Notes: generated by a model from the sequence alone, not told the origin. A stretch of DNA of 64,000 nt from an uncultured Pelagibacteraceae bacterium (GCA_902589315.1 CACISK010000004.1:1-64000), one strand, 5' to 3'; positions 15,837 through 25,591 are shown, counted from the stretch's first letter. Made by a program: numbers and translations.

Positions 15837-18500
15837 ATGGAAACATTCTTTTTAGCCATTCTAGTTGCAATAATGATCGTTGCTCTTGCATCGGGTTACC
15901 CGGTTGCCTTTGCACTACCTGGCTCAGCTATAATTGCAATTGGTTTAGCAGCATTTTTTGGCTACATATTCGAGGGAGACTCTAGTGCTTTCTTTGCTGT
16001 AGATGGACCCATTGAATGGCTAGTTGCAGGTATTACAAATTTTCGGAGTAATTACTGGGATGTAGAAACAGATACCTTGATTGCAATTCCTTTATTCATT
16101 TTCATGGGAATTATGCTTCAAAAATCAAAAATTGCCGAAGACTTATTAATAACAATGGGCCAGTTATTTGGACCAATTCCTGGCGGTCTAGGAATTTCCG
16201 TTATATTTGTAGGAGCACTACTAGCAGCAACCACAGGTATCGTTGGAGCAACTGTAATTGCAATGGGATTAATCTCATTACCAACAATGTTGAATAACAA
16301 GTATGATAGGCAACTTGCAAGTGGAATAGTTTGTTCGTCAGGAACATTAGGTCAAATTATTCCTCCATCAATTGTTTTAATTATTATTGCTGACCAGTTG
16401 GCAAGTGCATCAGATGTTGCAAACAATTTAAGACAAAAAGATTATAAAGCCTTAACTGGTGAATTCAACATGCCAGGAGAATTCAGAGTAGGTTCATCTA
16501 GTGCAGGTGATATGTTCTTGGGAGCACTTTTGCCGGGCTTAGTATTAGTTGCTCTTTATATGATCTATGTATTTATTTTTGCTAGAATAAAGAGAGGTGT
16601 TGCACCACCAGTTCCATTTAAAGGAAATTTTGATTTAAAATTTTGGTTAAGAGTAGTTGTAATTATCATACCACCTCTTGCATTAATTTTTGCAGTTTTA
16701 GGTTCGATTTTAATGGGCATTGCCACTGTAAACCAAGCAGGCTCAATAGGAGCAATTGGTGCTACTTTGATGGCTGGTTATAGATTATATGAAGGAAAGA
16801 AAAGTGCATTTTATCCTTTAATTTTAATTATTGGATCTCTAATCCCAATTACATTCTTTGCTTCAAATTATGAGTTAAATGTTAAAAATTTGGAGGAAAG
16901 AGATTTAGGCGCAATTTATATTACTGCTTTCTTTGTAGTCATTTTTATTATCGGAATAGGTTGGAGTTTTTGGAGAACTTTTAAAACAGAAAATGTTTTA
17001 AAAGAAGTAGTAACAGAAACTTGTGTAACTACTTCAATGGTATTTATTATTCTCTTAGGTGCAGCGATGCTTACTTCAGGATTTAGAGCTTTTGGTGGAG
17101 AAGAATTAGTAAGAGACTTTTTACAGGATTTACCAGGAGGTTTTTGGACACAATTTGTTGTCGTTATGATTGTAATTTTCTTGCTAGGATTTTTCCTGGA
17201 CTTTATAGAAATTGCAGTTGTTGTCGTTCCAATTATTGCACCAATATTATTGGCGGAAACAGGAGCTAACGTTACAGCTGTTTGGCTAGGAGTTATGATT
17301 GGTGTTAACTTACAAACTTCCTTCTTAACTCCACCATTTGGATTTGCGCTCTTTTATTTGAAAGGAGTTGCTCCAAAAATTGTTAAAACACTTGATATTT
17401 GGAAGGGAGTTGTGCCTTTTATAATTTTACAACTTATAGGTCTAGGTATAGTTGGTGCATACCCTAGCCTAGTAAATTATCTGCCGAACAGAGTGTATTT
17501 AACCTCGAATGTTGCTCCCCCACCAATGAATCCCAAATTACAGTATTGTTTGCAAGAGTACAAATTTGCAAGATTTGATACCAACGGTGAAACGATTAAA
17601 AATGCAATCTTAAAATTCCAATCAGAGGTACCAACTAATCTCCCAGATGATAAAATGGAAATTTTAGAGGATCACTTTGATAGTGCATTAGGAACGTTTG
17701 CTCTTGTTGATAAATTAAAAAAAGTTGAGGTAGAATATAACGATTACACTATTGATTACAGAGACCTACATTTTACTGTTAGAAAAAAGCAAAAGAAAAT
17801 ACTTAAATTGAATAAAAAAATCGAAAAATACAAAGCAGAGATTAGAAATTTAGATGATGATGAATTAGATGAGAAAAATAAAATAGAATTAAGAATTGAA
17901 GATGTAAAACTCGAAATTGAAGAAATTCAAAATACAATTCCAGAAACTTGGCAAGCTAAGAATTCAGAATTTGACAAAATAAATAAAGCAAAAAATACAA
18001 CAACAAAAAGATATAGAAAGAATGTAGATGAAGCCTACGATCTACTTGATCAGTTTGCAATGTTCATAAATGATGGAGTAAAACTTGAGGAAGTATCAAA
18101 AGATATTAAACAGTTAGATTATTTTATAGCTATGGAAAGTAATACAAAAGTATATGAAAGATCAATTACAATTATGGATGGACTGTTCGATAAATTAAGC
18201 GAGATCTCTGGAATGGATGAATTTTTAAATAGTGTAGATGATTTATTATCAATGGTTGACTCAGATGAACTTGATCCAATGGCGATTAGAACAAAATCAA
18301 AAGAGGTTGTTGAGTTATTCAATAAAGAAGTTAGTTGGAGGGCAAATGCTAAAGAAAACTTAATGCCAAAACTTGAGGAATATAATAATGCAATCAAAGA
18401 AACTATTGGACTAAGATTGCAGTCTAAACTAACCAAAGAGCAAGCTATCTATGTATCTAAATGTAATTCAATACATAGAGATATTTCTCTAAATTTCTAA
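15837..18500 (+). CDS. dctM: TRAP transporter large membrane subunit with long C-terminal helical extension
   Basis: 887 residues against about 430-450 for standard DctM. The first 545 or so residues are the multi-spanning DctM domain, with conserved stretches such as VGATVIAMGLISLPTML, SGTLGQIIPPSIVLI and FLTPPFGFALFYLKGV. A polar insertion and two extra membrane segments lie near residues 300-385. From about residue 546 the chain is soluble and highly charged. Residues about 635-710 are lysine/glutamate rich with heptad-like patterning, consistent with a coiled coil, and the rest looks helical. No known domain was recognised in the tail. It is the transport subunit of the sodium-coupled TRAP system encoded by 13625-15833. 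The stop overlaps the stop of the convergent gene by four bases. Confidence 0.85.
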   Translation: METFFLAILVAIMIVALASGYPVAFALPGSAIIAIGLAAFFGYIFEGDSSAFFAVDGPIEWLVAGITNFRSNYWDVETDTLIAIPLFIFMGIMLQKSKIAEDLLITMGQLFGPIPGGLGISVIFVGALLAATTGIVGATVIAMGLISLPTMLNNKYDRQLASGIVCSSGTLGQIIPPSIVLIIIADQLASASDVANNLRQKDYKALTGEFNMPGEFRVGSSSAGDMFLGALLPGLVLVALYMIYVFIFARIKRGVAPPVPFKGNFDLKFWLRVVVIIIPPLALIFAVLGSILMGIATVNQAGSIGAIGATLMAGYRLYEGKKSAFYPLILIIGSLIPITFFASNYELNVKNLEERDLGAIYITAFFVVIFIIGIGWSFWRTFKTENVLKEVVTETCVTTSMVFIILLGAAMLTSGFRAFGGEELVRDFLQDLPGGFWTQFVVVMIVIFLLGFFLDFIEIAVVVVPIIAPILLAETGANVTAVWLGVMIGVNLQTSFLTPPFGFALFYLKGVAPKIVKTLDIWKGVVPFIILQLIGLGIVGAYPSLVNYLPNRVYLTSNVAPPPMNPKLQYCLQEYKFARFDTNGETIKNAILKFQSEVPTNLPDDKMEILEDHFDSALGTFALVDKLKKVEVEYNDYTIDYRDLHFTVRKKQKKILKLNKKIEKYKAEIRNLDDDELDEKNKIELRIEDVKLEIEEIQNTIPETWQAKNSEFDKINKAKNTTTKRYRKNVDEAYDLLDQFAMFINDGVKLEEVSKDIKQLDYFIAMESNTKVYERSITIMDGLFDKLSEISGMDEFLNSVDDLLSMVDSDELDPMAIRTKSKEVVELFNKEVSWRANAKENLMPKLEEYNNAIKETIGLRLQSKLTKEQAIYVSKCNSIHRDISLNF

Positions 18501-19516
18501 ACTGTTAATTTATCAATTAATTCTGATCTTGTATAAAGACCCAAGTCTTCCGCCTTAGACTTTAACTTTTCATTAATTTCTTTTAATTTTGGAACATTTA
18601 AATCAAGTTTATTTGCAATTTCTATAATTGAACCAATTATTGGATCTATTTCTAATGGTTTACCAGCATTTAAATCTTGAGCGGTCGAAGGTTTATGGCC
18701 TATAATTGAGACTCCACTTTTAATTCGATCCTCAATTGATATATTGAATTTAACCCCGATTTTTTCCCCAACTTGTTGGCACTCCTGCATTAAAACTTTA
18801 ATTAAATTGTAAGTCTCTGGATCATTACCCATTTCATCCATAGTTTTATTTGTTAGAGCACTTACTGTGTTGAATGAACAGTTTCCCCACAGTTTCACCC
18901 AAATTTCGTCTCTTAAATTTTTCTTTTGAGGAGCTTTTAAACCCCCTTCTATGAATAAACTCGAAATCATTTTTAGTCTTTCTGATTTAGTTCCATCTGG
19001 TTCACCTAAAGAAAATCGTTCACCATTACCATTATGTTTAATAACACCTGGCTCTAATATCTGACAAGCTGGATAAACTACACAACCAATTGCTCTTTCA
19101 GGTCCAAGAGTTTGCCATATGTTTCCACCTGGGTCCACGCTTTCAACTATTTGATTGTCTAATTTGGTACCCGAATTAGCTTTATAAAAGTACCACCAAG
19201 GTAATCCATTAATGGCGCATATAATTGAAGTTTTTTTACCCATAATTGGTTTTAAACTTTCTGAAATTTTACTAATAGCATTAGCTTTTACGGAAATAAT
19301 TATGAAATCTTGTTCATCCAAATCTTTAGGATTGTCTGTTACATCAAATTTAAAATTAATTTTATTATCATCTCTTATAAAAGTTAATCCGTTTTGCTCT
19401 ATTGCTTTTTTATGTTCTCCTCTAGCAATTAAAGAGACTTGTGCGTTTGTTTTTTTTAGACTTGTAGCAATAAATCCACCAATAGACCCTGCTCCAAATA
19501 TACAAATTTTAGTCAT
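18497..19516 (-). CDS. Ketopantoate reductase-like (ApbA/PanE family) dehydrogenase
   Basis: 339 residues with an N-terminal Rossmann fold shown by CIFGAGSIGGFIATSL. The family pattern continues with VSLIARGEH, IISVKAN and a helical C-terminal domain containing KLWGNCSFNTVSALT. Family members reduce 2-dehydropantoate to pantoate with NADPH, but the family is broad and contains other 2-oxoacid or opine reductases. It is the last gene of a minus-strand trio with an acyl-CoA ligase and a gamma-glutamyltransferase, with a one-base overlap (TGATG) to the ligase. That setting does not look like pantothenate synthesis, so panE is not assigned. It is convergent with the TRAP large subunit and overlaps its stop. 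Confidence 0.78.
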   Translation of the reverse strand: MTKICIFGAGSIGGFIATSLKKTNAQVSLIARGEHKKAIEQNGLTFIRDDNKINFKFDVTDNPKDLDEQDFIIISVKANAISKISESLKPIMGKKTSIICAINGLPWWYFYKANSGTKLDNQIVESVDPGGNIWQTLGPERAIGCVVYPACQILEPGVIKHNGNGERFSLGEPDGTKSERLKMISSLFIEGGLKAPQKKNLRDEIWVKLWGNCSFNTVSALTNKTMDEMGNDPETYNLIKVLMQECQQVGEKIGVKFNISIEDRIKSGVSIIGHKPSTAQDLNAGKPLEIDPIIGSIIEIANKLDLNVPKLKEINEKLKSKAEDLGLYTRSELIDKLTV

Positions 19517-21024
19517 CAGTTCACTAATCCAAACTTTTTAGCTAAAGCATTTCTTTGTAGTTTACCTGTTGCACCTTTAGGAATTTCATTTACAAAAAAT
19601 ATTTTCTTTGGAATTTTAAATTTCGCAAGTTTTTCATTCGCATAAATTTTTATATCATCTTCAGTACACTGCATGCCTTCTTTTATGATTATTGCGGTAG
19701 CTATATCTTCTCCAAGCATTTTATCTTCATATCCAAAGCAAACAGCTTGCTCAATATTTGGATGATCCATAAGAATGTTATCGACTTCTAAAGGAGAAAT
19801 CTTTTCGCCACCTTTATTAATTATTTCCTTTAATCTTCCGGAGATTTTTAGATAACCATCTTTATCAAAATATCCTTGATCTCCTGTTCTAAACCAACCA
19901 TCTGAAAAGCTATTTTTATTTGCATCTGGATTATTTTCATATCCAGATGTAACATTTTCACCTTTAATACAAACTTCTCCCTCTTCTCCTTGATTCAAAA
20001 TCTTGTTATTATTATCCATAATACAAACTTCTGGCCCAGCAGGAATTCCTACAAATCCAGGTTTTTGGGACTTAGGTGGTAATGGATTTGAGGTCATTTG
20101 ATGAGTAGCTTCGGTCATCCCATATGCTTCTATTACTGGACAATTAAATACCTCATTTAGTTTTTCAAATACAGCTGGAGGCAGAGATGCCGATGATGAT
20201 CTTAAAAATCTAAGATTTAATTGTTTAGCAGTTTCTAGATTTTTATCTGCTCTCATTAATATTGCTTGATGCATTGTTGGTACTCCAGAATACCAAGTTA
20301 TTTTTTCTCTTTTTGCATTATCTAAAAATTTTAATGCATTAAATCCACTACTTGCACAAACAGATGCCCCTACCTTCATAGAGGCCGCAAGAACTGCAAT
20401 TAAGCCATGTATATGAAATAATGGCATAATATTTAGACAATGATCTTTATCAGTTAAATTAAGACTTTTGGAGATATTATCTGCCGAAGAAAAAATATTT
20501 TTATTTGTTAATGGAACAATCTTAGGTCTTGATGTAGTGCCCGAAGTATGAAGCACAAGAGCTTCATGATCCTCGCCTGGCAAAACATAATCACTGCTTT
20601 TTTCAAAAAGATTAAAATCTCCGCTTAAAGTATTTCCGTCTGATTTTATTTCGCAAACAGGAATTTTTAATTTATTTGCAACTTCTACTACTGGATTTTT
20701 AGAATTTTTCTCTACAACCACTATCTTTGGTTTTAAATCCTCTAGGTAAAATTCGAATTCTTCAGATTTATAGTTAGGGTTTAAAGGTGCAGCAGACATG
20801 TAGCTTGAAATCGCCAGAAAACTAGTTGCCATGTAAGGACCGTTTGGCAAAACTATTGCTGCACGATCTTTATTATTAATACCATTACCTGATAATTGTT
20901 TTGAAATTCTTTCTATTAATGATTTTAAATCAACAAATTTTAGTGGAGAACTACTTTCAGATGTTATTGCAATTCGATTATCATTTTGTGATTCTATAAT
21001 ATTCCTAACAATTCTAGAGTTCAT
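19516..21024 (-). CDS. Acyl-CoA synthetase (AMP-forming), oxalyl-CoA synthetase-like
   Basis: 502 residues, an adenylate-forming ligase that activates a carboxylate with ATP and CoA. The P-loop-like motif is HTSGTTSRPKIVPLT; the SRPK form resembles the plant AAE3 / yeast Pcs60 oxalyl-CoA synthetases. The later motifs AYGMTEATHQM, GWFRTGDQGYFDKDGYLKISGR and the C-terminal lysine in PKGATGKLQR are all present. It lies five bases after the gamma-glutamyltransferase and overlaps the reductase by one base, so the three are one operon. The oxalate assignment rests on motif resemblance only; another small acid is possible. Confidence 0.83.
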   Translation of the reverse strand: MNSRIVRNIIESQNDNRIAITSESSSPLKFVDLKSLIERISKQLSGNGINNKDRAAIVLPNGPYMATSFLAISSYMSAAPLNPNYKSEEFEFYLEDLKPKIVVVEKNSKNPVVEVANKLKIPVCEIKSDGNTLSGDFNLFEKSSDYVLPGEDHEALVLHTSGTTSRPKIVPLTNKNIFSSADNISKSLNLTDKDHCLNIMPLFHIHGLIAVLAASMKVGASVCASSGFNALKFLDNAKREKITWYSGVPTMHQAILMRADKNLETAKQLNLRFLRSSSASLPPAVFEKLNEVFNCPVIEAYGMTEATHQMTSNPLPPKSQKPGFVGIPAGPEVCIMDNNNKILNQGEEGEVCIKGENVTSGYENNPDANKNSFSDGWFRTGDQGYFDKDGYLKISGRLKEIINKGGEKISPLEVDNILMDHPNIEQAVCFGYEDKMLGEDIATAIIIKEGMQCTEDDIKIYANEKLAKFKIPKKIFFVNEIPKGATGKLQRNALAKKFGLVN

Positions 21025-21029
21025 TAAAA

Positions 21030-22613
21030 TTAATAACCTTTTGCGTATCCATCTTTTCTTGGATCTGAACCGCCAACTAAATTTCCTTTTTCTCTATCTA
21101 TTTGAATTGCTTGTCCACCTCCATGAGTACCATCTATATACTCAACATTATGACCGACTTCTTTTAAATTATTAAAAATTTTTTCATCAATACTTTTCTC
21201 TAATTTATAAATGTTATTGAAATGGAAAGCTCTAGGAAATGAAATGGCTTGTTGAGGGGTTAAGTTGTAATCAATAATACTATTTAAAACGTGAACTTGT
21301 CCCACAGGTTGATATTGTCCTCCCATTACTCCATAAGATAATTCACATTCTCCTTTGTTGTTCATAACTATTCCAGGAATTATGGTATGTAGTGGTCTTT
21401 TTAATCCTTGAATACAATTAGGATGACCTTCTTCAACTCTAAAATTAGTTCCTCTATTGTGAAGAACCACTCCAGATTTATTACCTGTTATTCCAGATCC
21501 AAAAGCATAGCAAACAGAATTTATAATTGAAACTACATTTAAATCTCTGTCTACTATGCTTAAATAAACTGTTTCAGGATGGTTTGGAATATTTAGATCT
21601 CCTACATCTGCACAGCCATTAATAGTTATATTTTTTGAGATATTATCTATGTTTTGTTCACTTAATATTTTTTTTAAATCTAAATCTACAAATTCTGGAT
21701 CACCAATATTTTCTTCTTTAAGTTTATAAGCCTGCTTTGTAGCTTCTGCTTCAAGATGAAACCTTTCAAATGAATTGACATCATATTTTTCAATACCTAA
21801 CTTTTCTAATAATTTCATCATTACTAAAACTGTTATTCCAGGTCCACTCGGAGGACATTGATGAATGATAATATCTCTATATCTATCTGATAAAGTGTCT
21901 GATTTAATAGTTTTTTGTTTATGGAAATCTTCAACTGTATGTAAGCCTCCAAACTCTTTTAAAGTTTTAACTAAATCTTCAGCAATTGAACCTTCATAAA
22001 ATTCTTTAACTCCATTTTTTGAAATTTTTTCGAGAGTCTCTCCAAGTGCAGGATTTTTATTTACCTCATTAAATTGATAACTTTTACCATTATTTAGCAA
22101 ATGTTTTCTAGAATATGGGTTATCGTTTAATTTATTAAATACGTTGCTCCAGGCGTTAGCAACAACTTTAGTCACTTTAAAACCATTCTTTGCAATATCT
22201 ATGCCTTTGTGAAACAACTCCTCAAAATCGAGTTTTCCAAAATCATTATGAATTGAATTCCAAGCATCTAATGCACCAGGAATAGTTACTGAGTGAGGAC
22301 TTGTTAAACCAATTTTATCTATATTCTTTTCCTTGAAATAATCAAAATTTGCTTTTGCTGGAGCAATACCTGATCCATTATATGAAACAGGGTCTTTGCC
22401 ATTCATTTTTATTATAGCAAAACAATCACCGCCTATACTTGTAGAATTAGGCTCTGCAACAGACAGAACAACAGAGGCTGCTATTGCTGCATCCACAGCG
22501 TTTCCACCTTTTTGTAATATTCTCAGAGCTTCTTCTGTAGCTATTGGATGTGATGTTGCGGCCATACCATTTGAAGAAATGGCATCTTTATCTTTTGTTG
22601 AATGATTATTCAT
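21030..22613 (-). CDS. ggt: Gamma-glutamyltransferase-family Ntn hydrolase
   Basis: 527 residues, matching the usual 520-580 of gamma-glutamyltransferases. These precursors cleave themselves; the new N-terminal threonine of the small subunit is the nucleophile. Here the cleavage region reads HPET/VYLSIVD, with Thr348 aligned to the catalytic threonine, followed by FGSGI and LHNRGTNF. N-terminal motifs GGNAVDAAIAA and SIGGDCFAII are standard. No signal peptide is visible, so the enzyme may be cytoplasmic, unlike the periplasmic E. coli enzyme. It starts a three-gene minus-strand operon and is divergent from an MFS gene with only 30 bases between the two start codons. The substrate may be a gamma-glutamyl compound or a related amide. 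Confidence 0.87.
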   Translation of the reverse strand: MNNHSTKDKDAISSNGMAATSHPIATEEALRILQKGGNAVDAAIAASVVLSVAEPNSTSIGGDCFAIIKMNGKDPVSYNGSGIAPAKANFDYFKEKNIDKIGLTSPHSVTIPGALDAWNSIHNDFGKLDFEELFHKGIDIAKNGFKVTKVVANAWSNVFNKLNDNPYSRKHLLNNGKSYQFNEVNKNPALGETLEKISKNGVKEFYEGSIAEDLVKTLKEFGGLHTVEDFHKQKTIKSDTLSDRYRDIIIHQCPPSGPGITVLVMMKLLEKLGIEKYDVNSFERFHLEAEATKQAYKLKEENIGDPEFVDLDLKKILSEQNIDNISKNITINGCADVGDLNIPNHPETVYLSIVDRDLNVVSIINSVCYAFGSGITGNKSGVVLHNRGTNFRVEEGHPNCIQGLKRPLHTIIPGIVMNNKGECELSYGVMGGQYQPVGQVHVLNSIIDYNLTPQQAISFPRAFHFNNIYKLEKSIDEKIFNNLKEVGHNVEYIDGTHGGGQAIQIDREKGNLVGGSDPRKDGYAKGY

Positions 22614-22643
22614 AATAGAACTGTAATTTCATAAAAAATATAA

Positions 22644-23852
22644 ATGATCAATAAAATAAATAAAAGTATTCTAATTTTTTCTGTATTTGCCTTTGGCTTT
22701 TTTATATCAAATTTGCTGAGATCAATTACTGCAACATTAACACCAGCTCTTTCAACTGAATTCAATTTAAGTGCTGCAAATCTTGGGCTTTTAGCTGGAG
22801 GATATTTTCTTGGGTTTTCGCTTATGCAAATTCCTACGGGGATGTTATTAGATAGATTCGGCCCAAAAAAAGTTATCGGATATTTATTAATCATTGCTCT
22901 TATTGGAACTATTTCATTCGCTTTTGCTAAAAGTTTTACAGGATTATTAATTTCTCGAATTTTCATTGGTGTAGGCGTTGCTGCTTGTTTAATGGGTCCT
23001 TTAACTGGTTACAGAGTATGGTTTGAAGAAAAATATCAACAACGTGCAAATTCATGGATGTTGATGGTTGCAAATTTTGGATTTGTTGCATCAACTCTAC
23101 CAGTTCAAATTTTATTACCAATAATTGGTTGGCGATCTATTTTTTTAATTATAGCCTCTTTAATTTTAATAAGCATAATATTAATTTCAATTTTAATACC
23201 TTCATGGGAAACCAAAAGAGATGAAGATCAAAAAAATAATCTTCAAAATCTTTCTTATATATGGAAAAATAAATTCTTTATAAGCTTAGTACCGCTTGCT
23301 TTTTTTAATTATGGAGGCGTTCAAGCTATACAAACATTGTGGGCTGGCCCATGGATGCTAAATGTAACAGGTTATGATGCAATACAAAGCGCGACAGGTT
23401 TATTTTGGATAAATGTAACAATGCTTTTTTCTTTCTTAATATGGGGATATTTTTTGCCAAAACTATCATCCAAGGGAATTGACAGTATGAAAATTGTAAC
23501 ATTTACCCTTCCTATAAGTTATATAATTTTATTTTTAATAATCATAATGGGTGACAAAGCTGGTGCAACCATGTTCACTCTTTATATTTTATCATCAATA
23601 GTAATTTCATTAACCCAACCAGCAATAGCATTAAATTTTCCTACTAAACTAGCGGGTAAATCTTTAACTTCATTTAATGTATTTTTATTTTCTGGTACTT
23701 TTTTTGTACAATGGATAATTGGTTTGATAATAGATTTTTCCAGAAATTTAGGTGCTACTATTACAATGAGCTATCAAATTTCTTTTTCAATTTTTTTATT
23801 TTTATGCATTTTAAGTTACTTATTTTTTTTAATATTAAATAAAAATGAATAA
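22644..23852 (+). CDS. MFS family transporter
   Basis: 402 residues with about twelve hydrophobic membrane segments in two halves, the standard major facilitator layout. The loop between helices 2 and 3 shows the family motif as GMLLDRFGPKKVIGY. The gene is divergent from ggt with only 30 bases between start codons. It overlaps the EamA gene by eight bases and so probably shares a transcript with it. A substrate cannot be named. Confidence 0.85.
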   Translation: MINKINKSILIFSVFAFGFFISNLLRSITATLTPALSTEFNLSAANLGLLAGGYFLGFSLMQIPTGMLLDRFGPKKVIGYLLIIALIGTISFAFAKSFTGLLISRIFIGVGVAACLMGPLTGYRVWFEEKYQQRANSWMLMVANFGFVASTLPVQILLPIIGWRSIFLIIASLILISIILISILIPSWETKRDEDQKNNLQNLSYIWKNKFFISLVPLAFFNYGGVQAIQTLWAGPWMLNVTGYDAIQSATGLFWINVTMLFSFLIWGYFLPKLSSKGIDSMKIVTFTLPISYIILFLIIIMGDKAGATMFTLYILSSIVISLTQPAIALNFPTKLAGKSLTSFNVFLFSGTFFVQWIIGLIIDFSRNLGATITMSYQISFSIFLFLCILSYLFFLILNKNE

Positions 23853-24747
23853 AAATTTTATTGGATATTTTTTATTATTGTTTCAGCCACTTTTTATGGC
23901 TAGTAACTTAATTGTAGCAAGAGGTGGTGTAGATGATGTTCCACCTATATCTTTATCTTTTTGGAGATGGTTTATTTTTTTCATTATTTTATTTGCTCTA
24001 AATTTTAAGTATTTAGTAGAAAATTTTCAAACTGTTAAAAAAGAGAGTAAAAGAAGTTTTTTTCTAGGATTGATGGGTTGTGGAGTTTGTGGAATATTTC
24101 CTTATATGGCTGGTTCATCCACAACAATTGTTAATATGGGAATTCTTTATACTTCTTCCCCGATATTTATAATTCTAATCTCATATTTTCTTTTTAAAGA
24201 TAAGATAAATACTTTACAATTTATTGGCTTACTTTTTTGTCTAGTTGGAGTGTTTGCTGTAATTTTAAAGGGGGATATTAATTTACTTCTTGAATTAAAA
24301 TTTGCCTCTGGAGATTTTTGGATGTTAGGAGCAGCATTGGGCTGGGCGATTTATACAGTAATGCTTTTTCAATGGAATTCAGAACTTAAATTTTTTCCAA
24401 GACTAACACTTATATCTTTCTTTGGTTTTTTATCTATTTTACCTTTTTATTTTATAGAGCATATTTATTTTGAAAAAACTTTATTCAATGAAGAATTTTA
24501 TTATTGGATTTTGTTTGCAGCAATTTCTCCAGGTATAATCGCTTTCTCACTATACACATTAACTATTAAATACTTAGGACCATCAACAACTGGTTTCACA
24601 CTATACCTCTACACAATTTATGGAGCTTTTTATGGAATAATATTTTTTTCTGAGATTTTGGAGAATTATCATTTAATAGGTACCATATTTGTATTTTTTG
24701 GTATTTATTTGGTAAGAAGAAAAAGTAAAAATGAAATTAAAGCCTAA
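23845..24747 (+). CDS. EamA/DMT family membrane transporter
   Basis: 300 residues with about ten membrane segments arranged as two EamA repeats, as in RhaT/YdcZ-type drug/metabolite exporters. Characteristic spots include PPISLSFWRWF in the first repeat and YLGPSTTGFTLYLYTIYGAFYG in the second. It starts eight bases inside the preceding MFS gene and ends inside the start region of the hydrolase gene, so the three form a tight operon. It probably exports a metabolite or amino acid; the substrate is unknown. Confidence 0.83.
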   Translation: MNKNFIGYFLLLFQPLFMASNLIVARGGVDDVPPISLSFWRWFIFFIILFALNFKYLVENFQTVKKESKRSFFLGLMGCGVCGIFPYMAGSSTTIVNMGILYTSSPIFIILISYFLFKDKINTLQFIGLLFCLVGVFAVILKGDINLLLELKFASGDFWMLGAALGWAIYTVMLFQWNSELKFFPRLTLISFFGFLSILPFYFIEHIYFEKTLFNEEFYYWILFAAISPGIIAFSLYTLTIKYLGPSTTGFTLYLYTIYGAFYGIIFFSEILENYHLIGTIFVFFGIYLVRRKSKNEIKA

Positions 24748-25543
24748 AATGTTATTTGCAAAAATTCTGTTTTATATTTTTATTATTTATTTTGGAGTTT
24801 CTCTAATAGTTTATTTTTATCAAAGAAAATTATTATACCATCCTGGTGAAAATAATTATTTAGATGAGGGACCTTTATCTCACAAAATCGAAAAAGTAAG
24901 TATTCAATCTGATGATGATCTAGTTGGATGGTATTACAAAAAAAATAATAACTTTAAAACCTTGCTTTTTTTTCACGGAAATGCTGGAAAATTAGATAAT
25001 AGAATTTATAAACTAAATGAGTTTGCAGATTTAGATTTAAACTATTTAATTTTTGCATATAGAGGCTTTAGTGGAAACAAAGGCAAACCAACAGAAATTG
25101 GACTTTATAAAGATGCAATTAAAGCCAAAGAATGGCTTAATCAAAACAATATAGAAGATAAAGATATTGTTCTCTATGGAGAATCTCTTGGCACTGCTGT
25201 AGCAATAGAGACCGCAAGTAAAAATTTATTTGCAGGTATAATATTAGAGTCCCCATTTACATCCATGGAGATTTTGGCGCAAAAATATTACCCATATCTT
25301 CCTGCAAAAATTATTTTAAAAGATAAATACAAATCTATTGAAAAAATTAACAAAATAAAGTTTCCTATGCATGTGATGCATGGGAAAAAGGATAATATTG
25401 TACCATTTTATATGGGTGAAGAAATATTTAATAAATATGGTGGTGTTAAGTCAAATTATTTTAATGACAACGACGACCATATGATGGAATTTAATAAAAA
25501 TTTAATTCAATCAATCGACAATTTTATAAAAAGTTTAAATTAA
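24731..25543 (+). CDS. Membrane-anchored alpha/beta hydrolase (BEM46/ABHD13-like)
   Basis: 270 residues. An N-terminal hydrophobic anchor (FAKILFYIFIIYFGVSLIVYF) is followed by the motif YQRKLLYHPG, common in BEM46-type serine hydrolases. The oxyanion region reads LLFFHGNAGK, and the nucleophile elbow is YGESLGTAV. The acid is probably the Asp in MHGKKDNIVP, and the His is in DNDDHMMEF. Thus it is a likely active esterase or peptidase-like enzyme at the inner membrane. The start at 24731 overlaps the previous gene by 17 bases; an alternative ATG at 24749 would give 264 residues and no overlap, and sequence alone does not decide between them. Confidence 0.83.
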   Translation: MKLKPKMLFAKILFYIFIIYFGVSLIVYFYQRKLLYHPGENNYLDEGPLSHKIEKVSIQSDDDLVGWYYKKNNNFKTLLFFHGNAGKLDNRIYKLNEFADLDLNYLIFAYRGFSGNKGKPTEIGLYKDAIKAKEWLNQNNIEDKDIVLYGESLGTAVAIETASKNLFAGIILESPFTSMEILAQKYYPYLPAKIILKDKYKSIEKINKIKFPMHVMHGKKDNIVPFYMGEEIFNKYGGVKSNYFNDNDDHMMEFNKNLIQSIDNFIKSLN

Positions 25544-25591
25544 GACATAATTTAAACAAATCCACATCACTTTTAAATTCTAATTTTAGAT

